This document shows, one piece after another, positions 1-6,183 of a stretch of 7,052 bases of DNA. This DNA comes from an uncultured Bacilli bacterium (GTDB taxonomy: Bacteria > Bacillota_I > Bacilli_A > RF39 > UBA660): the NCBI GenBank assembly GCA_947585065.1, contig CANPWX010000059.1:1-7052 (forward strand). Reading direction: 5' to 3'. The notes under the pieces are model-generated. The model had not been told where the DNA came from. It did no database searches and worked only from the letters and a program-made list of their open reading frames with translations. Positions within the stretch are counted from its first letter, which is position 1. Every line of letters starts with the position of its first letter. Position numbers and translations under genes: made by a program.

Positions 1-756
1 GGAGTAATGGAAAATGGAGTTGTCCAAGAAACAAAAAAGGGAACACCTCAGGGTGGTAACTTAAGTCCATTGCTTTCAAATATTATGTTAAATGAACTTG
101 ATAAAGAGCTAGAAGCTAGAGGACTAAATTTTGTAAGATATGCAGATGATTGTCTAATTATGGTTAAATCAGAAAAAGCAGCGAATAGAGTAATGGGAAG
201 TATAACTACATTTATAACTAAGAAATTAGGATTAAAAGTAAATGTAGAAAAGAGTAAAGTAGCAAGGCCTAATGAAATCAAATATTTAGGTTATGGATTT
301 TACAAGAAAATTAATCAAAATAAATGGAGACCAAAACCACATATTAAATCAATTGAAAAATTTAAAACAAAACTTCATGACATACTTATAAGAAATAAAA
401 GTATAAATTTAGATACAAGATTACTTAAACTAAAACAAACAATATATGGTTGGGTTAACTACTTTAAAATTGCGGACATGAAATGTTTTCTTGATAAAAT
501 AGACCAGTGGATAAGGAGAAAACTTAGAGTTATTATTTGGAAACAATGGAAAAAGATAAAGAAAAGATATACTTGTCTCAGGAAATTGGGAGTAAATCAT
601 AGGGATGCCTATGTAACAGCCAATTCCAGAAGAGGATATTATCATATAGCACATACTAAAATGCTAGAAACAGCAATATCAAAGGAAAGATTAAATAAAA
701 GAGGTCTAGTCAATTCACTAGACCATTATCTAAAAGTTCGTGTTATTACAAATTAA
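1..756 (+). CDS. ltrA: Group II intron reverse transcriptase/maturase (5'-truncated by window edge)
   Basis: The intron-encoded protein copies the intron RNA into DNA during retrohoming and helps it splice. The frame is open from base 1, so the ATG at 7 is probably internal and the gene starts outside the window. Counting from that Met, visible parts are the RT4 motif GTPQGG near residues 13-18, the catalytic metal-binding YADD near 45-48 and the KVNVEKSK / YLGYGF segment of RT6-7. The X/thumb (GIIM maturase) domain then covers about 115-210, with the family pattern GWVNYF...LDKIDQWIRRKLR. The tail ...YYHIAH...ERLNKRGL...LDHYLKV is typical of bacterial group II proteins that end here without an H-N-H endonuclease. 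Such endonuclease-less enzymes usually rely on nicked or single-stranded target DNA. The frame is intact in the visible part, so the element may be recently active. The gene symbol is generic for the family. Confidence 0.95.
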   Translation, partial: GVMENGVVQETKKGTPQGGNLSPLLSNIMLNELDKELEARGLNFVRYADDCLIMVKSEKAANRVMGSITTFITKKLGLKVNVEKSKVARPNEIKYLGYGFYKKINQNKWRPKPHIKSIEKFKTKLHDILIRNKSINLDTRLLKLKQTIYGWVNYFKIADMKCFLDKIDQWIRRKLRVIIWKQWKKIKKRYTCLRKLGVNHRDAYVTANSRRGYYHIAHTKMLETAISKERLNKRGLVNSLDHYLKVRVITN

Positions 757-840
757 ACCGCCATATACCGAACGGTACGTATGGTGGTGTGAGAGGGAAA
801 AGTATTCATAAATTATGTTGAAAAGTTTTCTCTACTCGAT
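757..840 (+). ncRNA. Group II intron RNA domains V and VI with 3' splice site
   Basis: Starting one base after the maturase stop codon, 757-788 fold into the catalytic domain V hairpin. C758-T766 pairs with G779-G787, including G-U wobbles. An AC bulge (777-778) and a short ACC/GGT helix capped by GAAC follow. The catalytic triad position reads CGC (759-761), as in some bacterial classes, instead of AGC. Domain VI follows: AGGGAAAA (794-801) pairs with TTTTCTCT (826-833), and GAG (791-793) pairs with CTC (835-837). This leaves A834 as the single bulged nucleotide, the expected lariat branch point. Class assignment within group II is uncertain because only the 3' end is visible. Confidence 0.88.
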
Positions 841-849
841 TGGAAAAAA

Positions 850-1845
850 TTAGAAATGATACCAAAGAATAACTTTACCGCTAGCCTCAGTAATTTTCAA
901 ACTATAAATATATCCATGGAAATATTTATCGATAGCCCAGTTTGATCTTCCTAAATAATTATATGTCCTTTCAACATTTTTTATAAATGTATCATCTATA
1001 AATTCTTCTGTTGCTATTACTTTGCCATCTCTATACATTGTTTCGGACATTCCATTGCTTGTTTTTGAAAATATTGCAGTAAATTTTAATTTTTTTCCAT
1101 AACTTATTGCATTATCCACATATAATTCATTCTTATTATCAGCATCATTCATATAGTATACACCTGCATCTAATTGACCTTCACTAGGATTTGCTACAAA
1201 AATATTATCTGAGCTTTGTCCGCCTCCAAAATCAAAAATTCGTGCCCATTGTTTAAAAGATATCCATTTGGCCTCAAATTCCACAGTAAAACCATCAGCC
1301 CAGTTAATAGTATCTGGTAGATCTAATATATCAACATAATCATCTTCGCCGTCAAAAAAGATTCCTAAATTTCCATCTTCATCATTTTGAACAAGTGCAC
1401 CACCCATAAACGTTCCATCATAACCATTTCCTGATAAATCAAAAAGCATATTATCATGATAGGTTTTTTTGAAAAATAAATTACACTTTGTATGATTATC
1501 TTTTAATCCAGAAATAGTAACATTCCACAAATCTTCGTTAAAGTCAAGAATAACATTAGAATCTTTTTGGCCTAAAACTCCACAGAAACTATTTTCTTTA
1601 TCAAAAATAACTCCACTTCCTTTTTGAGGCATTTCTTTTTGGATATTGTTATCAACATAAAAAGCAAAATAAATATCACCAGAATTTTCAATTTCACCAT
1701 TTATAATATTAAAGTTATGATTGACTTCAAAACTTGCAAATGTCTTATAAAGGATCACACTTCCTATTAATAGAATACAAATAATAGTAAATAGTACGAC
1801 ACCAATCATCTTATTATTTTTCTCTCTAAATCTTTCTAATTTCAT
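850..1845 (-). CDS. Membrane-anchored LamG/concanavalin-like surface protein
   Basis: A 331-residue protein, probably displayed outside the cell and binding a glycan or protein ligand; the ligand is unknown. A short basic N-terminus is followed by one hydrophobic segment (about 13-33) that acts as an uncleaved signal anchor. Residues 38-127 form a small extracytoplasmic domain with two Cys (88 and 121) that could form a disulfide. Residues 130-320 look like a LamG jelly-roll domain: LFDLSGNGYDGTF, then IFFDGEDDYVDI, FTVEFEAKW, a central RDGK turn and a closing GYIYSLKI strand, all familiar from this fold. The start at 1845 is set by GGAAAGGA (1853-1860), seven bases upstream. The gene is monocistronic, with its promoter at 1976-2004 lying between inverted repeats that may be invertible. 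I see no catalytic residues, so binding is more likely than hydrolysis. The C-terminus looks complete although an intron lies 9 bases beyond the stop. Confidence 0.85.
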   Translation of the reverse strand: MKLERFREKNNKMIGVVLFTIICILLIGSVILYKTFASFEVNHNFNIINGEIENSGDIYFAFYVDNNIQKEMPQKGSGVIFDKENSFCGVLGQKDSNVILDFNEDLWNVTISGLKDNHTKCNLFFKKTYHDNMLFDLSGNGYDGTFMGGALVQNDEDGNLGIFFDGEDDYVDILDLPDTINWADGFTVEFEAKWISFKQWARIFDFGGGQSSDNIFVANPSEGQLDAGVYYMNDADNKNELYVDNAISYGKKLKFTAIFSKTSNGMSETMYRDGKVIATEEFIDDTFIKNVERTYNYLGRSNWAIDKYFHGYIYSLKITEASGKVILWYHF

Positions 1846-1865
1846 AACTATATCCTTTCCATTTT

Positions 1866-1893
1866 CTCAAAGTTACCTACTTTGAGAAAATAG
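1866..1893 (-). repeat. Left inverted repeat: dyad site between promoter and RBS of the lectin gene
   Basis: The core 1866-1886 has perfect 8-bp arms CTCAAAGT and ACTTTGAG around the asymmetric centre TACCT. In this copy the symmetry extends to 13-bp arms (1861-1873 and 1879-1891). Read on the - strand it matches the site at 2002-2029 at 25 of 28 positions, centre included. It lies in the predicted 5' leader of the lectin mRNA, directly next to the ribosome binding site, with no T-tract, so it is not a terminator. It has the shape of a tyrosine-recombinase core site or of a dimeric regulator's operator. Confidence 0.85.
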
Positions 1894-1929
1894 AAAAAAG
1901 ATACGATAAAATAAGAATTTATTTATATA

Positions 1930-1958
1930 TTGACTACAAAATCAAAAAATCATATTTT
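1930..1958 (+). promoter_or_regulatory. Possible second promoter facing right, inside the repeat-bounded segment
   Basis: TTGACT (1930-1935), 17 bases, then TATTTT (1953-1958) on the + strand. As drawn it points away from the lectin gene, antisense to the LysM gene. If the segment were inverted it would face the lectin gene. Such matches also occur by chance in DNA this AT-rich, so support is modest. Confidence 0.35.
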
Positions 1959-1975
1959 CAAATAACCAGAAAAGA

Positions 1976-2004
1976 GTTATAATATTTACAACAAATAAAG
2001 ACAA
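1976..2004 (-). promoter_or_regulatory. SigA-type promoter of the lectin gene
   Basis: On the - strand, TTGTCT (complement of 1999-2004) and TATAAC (complement of 1976-1981) are separated by exactly 17 bases, close to the housekeeping consensus. Transcription would start near 1969 and give a leader of roughly 120 bases that contains the left dyad hairpin. The promoter lies wholly inside the points at which recombination would cross over in the two inverted repeats, so it would remain intact if the segment flipped. Confidence 0.7.
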
Positions 2005-2029
2005 TTTACTCAAAGTAGGTAACTTTGGG
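2002..2029 (+). repeat. Right inverted repeat: dyad site upstream of the lectin promoter
   Basis: The core 2009-2029 has arms CTCAAAGT and ACTTTGGG around the centre AGGTA. It is the same element as the left copy (1866-1893) in the opposite orientation, differing at one core position and two inner-flank positions. It lies immediately upstream of the -35 box of the - strand promoter and overlaps its first three bases. The two copies frame about 108 bp of unique DNA (1894-2001) that holds the promoter. Confidence 0.85.
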
Positions 2030-2044
2030 ATTTTATTTTTTTGC

Positions 2045-2070
2045 AAAGAAAAAAGTATTTTTCATACTTT
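2045..2070 (-). terminator. Weak intrinsic terminator after the LysM gene
   Basis: On the - strand, AAAGTAT (complement of 2064-2070) pairs with ATACTTT (complement of 2052-2058) around a GAAAA loop, followed by a T-rich stretch with one C. The stem is only seven mostly A-T pairs and overlaps the stop codon at 2069-2071, so termination here would be inefficient or the hairpin may be incidental. Confidence 0.4.
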
Positions 2071-2401
2071 ATCTTGGATTCACTAAAACTTGTCCTTCAG
2101 CTAAATAGACTACTCCATTTTTCTTTAGTAAGTCTTCTGGTGTTATTTTAAACATATTCGCGACTATATCCACTGTATCTCCTTCTTTTGTTATGTAATA
2201 GCTATAACCACTTTTTGGAATTAATATTTCTTGATTTGGATAAATATAATCTTCCATTGATAATCCATTTAATCCTGCTAATAATTCTGGATTTATATTA
2301 TAACGTCTTGCTATTCCATATAAGGAATCTCCTTTTTCTACTGTATAGTAATTATAATAATTTTGATTATTTTTGGGTATAATCTCTCTGTCTTCAGACA
2401 T
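2069..2401 (-). CDS. Small protein with two LysM domains, no signal peptide
   Basis: A 110-residue protein made almost entirely of two LysM modules, at about residues 18-62 (YYTVEKGDSLYGIARRYNI...QEILIP) and 66-108 (YYITKEGDTVDIVANMFKI...GQVLVN). LysM binds the GlcNAc backbone of peptidoglycan or related glycans. There is no signal peptide or membrane segment, so as read it would stay in the cytoplasm or leave by a non-classical route. Leaderless LysM proteins such as SafA and SpoVID are known from spore assembly in Bacillus, but nothing here shows a sporulation role. I chose the ATG at 2401 because AGGAG (complement of 2410-2414) lies 8 bases upstream. In-frame starts at 2407 (ATG) and 2410 (GTG) would be too close to it or overlap it. 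It is the last gene of the operon, 47 bases after the preceding stop codon. Confidence 0.85.
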   Translation of the reverse strand: MSEDREIIPKNNQNYYNYYTVEKGDSLYGIARRYNINPELLAGLNGLSMEDYIYPNQEILIPKSGYSYYITKEGDTVDIVANMFKITPEDLLKKNGVVYLAEGQVLVNPR

Positions 2402-2410
2402 TTTCATCAC

Positions 2411-2424
2411 TCCTAATATTAGGA
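2411..2424. repeat. 14-bp perfect palindrome over the LysM gene ribosome binding site
   Basis: TCCTAATATTAGGA is fully palindromic and its left end covers most of the AGGAG ribosome binding site (complement of 2410-2414). It could be a small operator, or a weak hairpin limiting translation of the distal gene. The stem is short and has no proper loop, so function is uncertain. Confidence 0.4.
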
Positions 2425-2448
2425 TATGTGTCTATTTTAGATTTGGTA

Positions 2449-3573
2449 CTAATTTATAAATAATACATTTTCATTATTAAAATTCCATTCAAAATAAGTT
2501 ATTAAGGGAATGGAGCCATATTTATCTGTATAACTATATATTGTATCATTTATTAAATAAATTACTTCATCATTCCATTTTTGTATTATTTTTGTTGGTG
2601 TATCTTTTATTAATAATTCTTTTAAAGAGCCGCTTGTTTTCCATAAACCATTTTCTATTTTATAATCTATGGTATTCATTCCTTCAAATATTGCATTTTG
2701 ATTTATTAATTTTGTGATACTCATTTCTTTCCAACCATTTTGATAGGTCTTGCCATTTTTAGTACTTGTTCCTATTTTTTTCATGGTTTTCTTTTTAATA
2801 TTAATTACCCATTCTATTTTTTCATGTTTGTCAACTAAATAGATTTCTTCTTGATCAACTCCCAAAATGACACTTTCAAAATAAATCGGATTTTTTAAAT
2901 TCCATATTTCTTGTTTTCCGTTATTTAAATTTAACAAAATTACGGAGTTAAAAAAATGTTCTTCTTCAAAATTTGGAATCCATAGATAGTTTTGAACTTG
3001 AGTAATTAATTTACTATCATAAATATCTTTCGAAAATAGCTCTATTTTTTCTTTATTATTCTCTGCAATTTTATAAAATCCACGATAATTCCAAATATAA
3101 AAAGTGTGTTTTAGATAATTAGAGATATTTATTTGTTCATAAGTATCATTTGCTTTTGTAAGTGTTGATATTTCAAATTGTGACTTCATTTCTTCTGATG
3201 TTAAATAAAGGGAAACTTGGGTATTATTTTGCAAACAAATTGGATTTAATTTAATTTTTTGACTTATTGGTAAAATACATGTTTCGTTTTCTGTGCTTTT
3301 TTCTTCAATTTTTTTTATTATCTTTTTAGAATGAAAATTTACTTCAGGTAAAACTGTATAATAAATTATTTCTCCTTTTTTAATTTCTATATCATAGGTA
3401 TTTTCTTTTTTATTATAATTTTCGGTTATTTCATAATCTTGTATCGTATATTTTTCTGTAAAATCTTTTTTTCGGAAAATAAGCCAAACGATTCCTAATA
3501 ATATGGCTAATAGTAACAATAAAGCAACTAAACGTCTTTTTCTTTTGATTTGTTTTAAATTCCATTTATTCAT
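2449..3573 (-). CDS. Membrane-anchored protein of unknown function, possibly beta-propeller-like outer domain
   Basis: I do not recognise this 374-residue protein. A very basic N-terminus (KQIKRKRR) precedes one hydrophobic helix at about 15-33, and then RKK, which gives a single-pass signal anchor with the bulk outside. The outer part has two Cys (99 and 113) that could pair. From about 155 on there are repeated short strand-turn-strand stretches with aromatic and acidic turns (IWNYRGFYKI, SVILLNLNNGKQEIW, EEIYLVDKHEKIEWVINI, EVIYLINDTIYSYTD). These resemble propeller or bacterial sensor-domain repeats, but no family signature is certain. The ATG at 3573 overlaps the upstream PH-domain gene by 8 bases (ATGAATAA), with GGAAG 9 bases upstream, so translation is probably coupled. 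It is the middle gene of the three-gene operon. Composition is Lys/Asn/Ile-rich like its neighbours, with no sign of transfer. Confidence 0.75.
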   Translation of the reverse strand: MNKWNLKQIKRKRRLVALLLLLAILLGIVWLIFRKKDFTEKYTIQDYEITENYNKKENTYDIEIKKGEIIYYTVLPEVNFHSKKIIKKIEEKSTENETCILPISQKIKLNPICLQNNTQVSLYLTSEEMKSQFEISTLTKANDTYEQINISNYLKHTFYIWNYRGFYKIAENNKEKIELFSKDIYDSKLITQVQNYLWIPNFEEEHFFNSVILLNLNNGKQEIWNLKNPIYFESVILGVDQEEIYLVDKHEKIEWVINIKKKTMKKIGTSTKNGKTYQNGWKEMSITKLINQNAIFEGMNTIDYKIENGLWKTSGSLKELLIKDTPTKIIQKWNDEVIYLINDTIYSYTDKYGSIPLITYFEWNFNNENVLFIN

Positions 3574-3985
3574 TTTTCTTGGCTTCCATCATAAATGAAG
3601 ATATTTTTGTTTCTATTTCTACTAACGATGATTTTGGCAAATTGGAAATAACTACTTTTTCTTTTATTGTATCAATGACAATTTTTCCCCAAAATAAACC
3701 ATCATAGATTTGCATATCATTATAAAGATCTGGAGTTATGCTATTTAAAACATATCCAAACAATACTCGTTTTTGTCCTAATAATATTCTTTTATCTGTT
3801 AATGCGACGACGGCAGTTTGAAAAAAATCAAAAGGAGATTCATTTTTTTGTCCAGCAAAAGCATATTCTATTTCTTCATCAGGATTCACATGAGTATCAA
3901 TTATTTTTGCGTTTTGAAATAAACGCCACGAAATACCTCCATGATATTTTCTTTTCCATTTTGTAACTAATTCATAACACGTCAT
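3566..3985 (-). CDS. Bacterial PH-domain protein
   Basis: A 139-residue cytoplasmic protein whose core (about residues 33-134) matches the bacterial pleckstrin-homology pattern. The opening NPDEEIEYAFAG is followed by the hallmark strand-turn VVALTDKRILLGQ (about 59-71), then a strand run ending WGKIVIDTIKEKVVISNLPK and a C-terminal helix. Bacterial PH domains usually act as small scaffolds or membrane-proximal adaptors; the partner is not evident here. There is no signal peptide or membrane helix. The ATG at 3985 has AAGGAAG about 9 bases upstream and a TATAAT box just beyond that, so this is the first gene of the operon. The 8-base overlap with the membrane-anchored gene downstream suggests that the two products are needed together, perhaps at the inner face of the membrane. 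Confidence 0.8.
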   Translation of the reverse strand: MTCYELVTKWKRKYHGGISWRLFQNAKIIDTHVNPDEEIEYAFAGQKNESPFDFFQTAVVALTDKRILLGQKRVLFGYVLNSITPDLYNDMQIYDGLFWGKIVIDTIKEKVVISNLPKSSLVEIETKISSFMMEAKKNE

Positions 3986-4007
3986 ACCTTACCACTTCCT
4001 TGATTGT

Positions 4008-4013
4008 ATTATA
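4008..4013 (-). promoter_or_regulatory. -10 box of the PH / membrane protein / LysM operon
   Basis: The - strand reads a perfect TATAAT here, followed by a leader of only about 16 bases before the ATG at 3985. I see no good -35 hexamer at 16-18 bases upstream. Its position between the terminator of the upstream gene and the start of this operon supports a real promoter, perhaps dependent on an activator or an extended contact. Confidence 0.55.
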
Positions 4014-4048
4014 TCGAAAATTCTCCTAAAAATCTAGGTGTTCTAAAG

Positions 4049-4074
4049 AAAAAAGAAGCTATTTTCTAAGCTTC
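4049..4074 (-). terminator. Intrinsic terminator of the Cys-rich surface protein gene
   Basis: On the - strand, GAAGCT (complement of 4069-4074) and AGCTTC (complement of 4055-4060) form a 6-bp stem with an 8-base loop, followed by six T and a further CTTT. The stem overlaps the TAG stop codon (4066-4068), a compact arrangement that separates this gene from the operon on its left. Confidence 0.75.
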
Positions 4075-6138
4075 CTTCGTTTTACCTGTCCAAGTCCATC
4101 CTTCTACTTCTTTAGATTTACTCCAAATAATTTCTTCTGAACTTTCATTTGTTTTTGTTGCATTTATTCTTTCTGTATAATCATCATCTATACATTTTGT
4201 TCCTGAATTAGTATATCCAAATGGACAACGATAACCGATAAATTCTGTTTTTTCTGGAATAATACATCTGGTTCCTTCTAGGGTTGCATCTAAATTTTGG
4301 CAATAATAATAACTTTCAGTAGAAGCTTTTTTATAGCATCTTGTATTTTGACCTGATCCGGTTTTACTATATCCTTCTGGACAAGTATATACTGCTTCTT
4401 GACTTAGTGTTGCATCAATTGTATAAACGCATTTATTATCGCTCGTTAAATCATATTTTGAAGAGCAATAATAAGTTTCTTGAGTATTTTTTGTTGCATT
4501 TTCGTATTTATAACAGGTTGTGTTTGCTCCAGTTCCTTTTTTTGTGTATCCTTCTGGGCAAGTATAAGTTCCTTTTATATTACGGAAGCTTGCCAAAGTA
4601 ACTTTTACACATTCCGTTTTATTTTTATCTAATTCAAAATCACCAGTACAGTATCTTTCTTCATATGCTTTATCATAATGTTTACAAGTACTTCCACTTA
4701 ACTTGTCATCTCCATCACAGGTATTTACATATTTTCGGACATATTTTTTGTAAATAATATCGTTTTCATCTTCTTTTTCTATTTCGTATTTAACAGTATC
4801 AGTATTTGTCACTTTTCTTGTCTTTCGATAAGTTACTTTTCCATCAAATAACCAATCTGTAAGTTTTTTGGTTGCTGTATAAGTCGTATAGCAAGAATTT
4901 TTCGTATCATCTTTCTTACCAGTTAAACAACGTACAGAGTAATTTTTACTTACACGACATTCGTCACCATTTATTAAATCTCCTTGTTTGCAATAAGCTT
5001 CTTGTTTGTTATAACTAGGATATACTGTGTATAAACATCTTGATCCATCTGGAGTAGAGCCATTTGGACACGTGTAAGTTGTTTGAGTTTTTGTGTAGAT
5101 TTTACCATAATTTACACATTTACCATTTATGAGATCATATCCACTCGGACATGTATAATTTTTTTGATTTTCTACTAATATAGGATCTACATATACATAT
5201 TCACTAGAGCTTGGTTTAAAATAGGCACGAGTATTTTCTTCAGGAATAATTCGATAAATTGGTGTCGCATCTTTTACAACTGTTTGATTTAATTTTACAC
5301 AGTAACGACCGGCATTTTCGTATCCACTTGGACATGTATATTTTGATAATGTTGAAACATTTCTTTTTAATTCATATAATAATGTTGAAGGACTTCCAGC
5401 ACTTTCTTTATATGTTACTGGATAAACTACATTTTGAGCTGTTCCACCACAAGTTAAATAGACATTTAAATCATAGTCTTCTTCTGACACTTTTGTTAAT
5501 GATACCTGACTATATTCTTTATTACAAATATTCTTTTTTTCATCTTTCAATTCTTTTATTAAGTTGCCATTTATCATATCTTGTAAAGTCATAGAAACTT
5601 CCTCATCAATATTTGCTGGACGATGATTTTCTACTTTATAATAAACATAGGCTACTTCTTTCATTTTTTCTAAGTTATCAGTGAATTTATTTCCTCGAAA
5701 AATTTGTCCAATTTTTGTTATAACAAATATTAATAGAAATGCTACTACTAAAAAAATTAGTAATTTAATTAAAACGGAAGGCCAATCTGTTTTAAGACCT
5801 ACAAATTTTTGAACTACTTTTTCTTTGATTCCATTTTCTTTTTCTTCTTCTAAAACTTTTTCTTCTGTTATTTCTGGAATTTCTTCTTTTTCCTCATTTT
5901 CTAAAATTTCTTCTTCATATTCTTCAAAATATGGTTCTATTTCTTCCTCTTCTTCAGGTATTTCTATTACAGGATTTTTAATTCTTTCATTTTCTTCTTT
6001 TATTGTATTATTTTTTTTAGTCGTTTGTTTCTTTGTGTTTTCTTTTTTTTCATTTTCCTTTGTATTTTCTGTATGGATAAAGCGTGCTTCTTTCTTTTTA
6101 CTTTCTTTTTTTGTTTTTTTCATTTCTTCATCGTACAT
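4066..6138 (-). CDS. Large single-pass surface protein with pilin-like domain and twelve Cys-pair modules
   Basis: A 690-residue protein of unknown function, predicted to project from the cell. Residues 1-118 are extremely charged: first Lys/Glu/Thr/Asn-rich, then a Glu-rich stretch (about 60-100), probably cytoplasmic. A hydrophobic helix follows (about 121-145). Residues 150-245 resemble the soluble head of a type IV pilin or pseudopilin, with an amphipathic helix and Cys205/Cys230, but there is no prepilin cleavage motif before the helix. From 269 to 649 there are 24 Cys in twelve C-x(10-14)-C pairs, many as YTCPxGYxxxGxxC, for example CPSGYDLINGKC and CPEGYSKTGSGQNTRC. These give small EGF-like, disulfide-stapled loops separated by spacers. 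The tail contains EGWTWTG. No LPXTG sortase signal or second membrane segment is seen. The ATG at 6138 has AAGGGGG seven bases upstream. It is monocistronic, with promoter 6184-6212 and a terminator at its stop codon. Confidence 0.82.
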   Translation of the reverse strand: MYDEEMKKTKKESKKKEARFIHTENTKENEKKENTKKQTTKKNNTIKEENERIKNPVIEIPEEEEEIEPYFEEYEEEILENEEKEEIPEITEEKVLEEEKENGIKEKVVQKFVGLKTDWPSVLIKLLIFLVVAFLLIFVITKIGQIFRGNKFTDNLEKMKEVAYVYYKVENHRPANIDEEVSMTLQDMINGNLIKELKDEKKNICNKEYSQVSLTKVSEEDYDLNVYLTCGGTAQNVVYPVTYKESAGSPSTLLYELKRNVSTLSKYTCPSGYENAGRYCVKLNQTVVKDATPIYRIIPEENTRAYFKPSSSEYVYVDPILVENQKNYTCPSGYDLINGKCVNYGKIYTKTQTTYTCPNGSTPDGSRCLYTVYPSYNKQEAYCKQGDLINGDECRVSKNYSVRCLTGKKDDTKNSCYTTYTATKKLTDWLFDGKVTYRKTRKVTNTDTVKYEIEKEDENDIIYKKYVRKYVNTCDGDDKLSGSTCKHYDKAYEERYCTGDFELDKNKTECVKVTLASFRNIKGTYTCPEGYTKKGTGANTTCYKYENATKNTQETYYCSSKYDLTSDNKCVYTIDATLSQEAVYTCPEGYSKTGSGQNTRCYKKASTESYYYCQNLDATLEGTRCIIPEKTEFIGYRCPFGYTNSGTKCIDDDYTERINATKTNESSEEIIWSKSKEVEGWTWTGKTKEA

Positions 6139-6183
6139 AAAAATTCCCCCTTACATGACCACATATAAACATTTCTTGAACTT

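Larger units (their letters stand above)
1..840 (+). mobile_element. Group II intron, 3' portion (5' part outside window)
   Basis: A retroelement fragment made of an intron-encoded reverse transcriptase followed directly by RNA domains V and VI. The 3' boundary is placed after the AT at 839-840. A group II intron ends in A-pyrimidine, and the predicted bulged branch-point A at 834 lies seven nucleotides from the end when counted inclusively. The downstream exon would start at 841 (TGGAAAAAAT). The intron is antisense to the lectin gene and ends 9 bases beyond that gene's stop codon, so it appears to sit in the gene's 3' flank without disrupting it. The 5' half with domains I-III and the left exon is outside the window, so splicing competence cannot be judged. 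The maturase lacks an endonuclease domain. Confidence 0.9.

Noticed and set aside
48..654. - strand ORFs opposite the intron reverse transcriptase
   Set aside because: They are shadows of the reverse transcriptase frame, which has clear catalytic motifs on the + strand.
1861..1891. Left hairpin as a rho-independent terminator
   Set aside because: Neither strand has a T-tract after the stem. On the - strand it is followed at once by the ribosome binding site and start codon of the lectin gene.
1861..2036. Whole repeat-bounded segment as a MITE or small transposon relic
   Set aside because: The terminal inverted repeats fit, but there is no matching target duplication in the flanks (TTTCC on the left, TTTTT on the right), and the segment neatly holds the lectin promoter. 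It remains a weaker alternative.
5259..5594. + strand Leu/His-rich ORF of 111 codons
   Set aside because: It lies antisense inside the well-supported Cys-rich gene, has biased composition and no start signals. The + strand ORFs at 2188-2382 and 4341-4601 were rejected for the same reasons.
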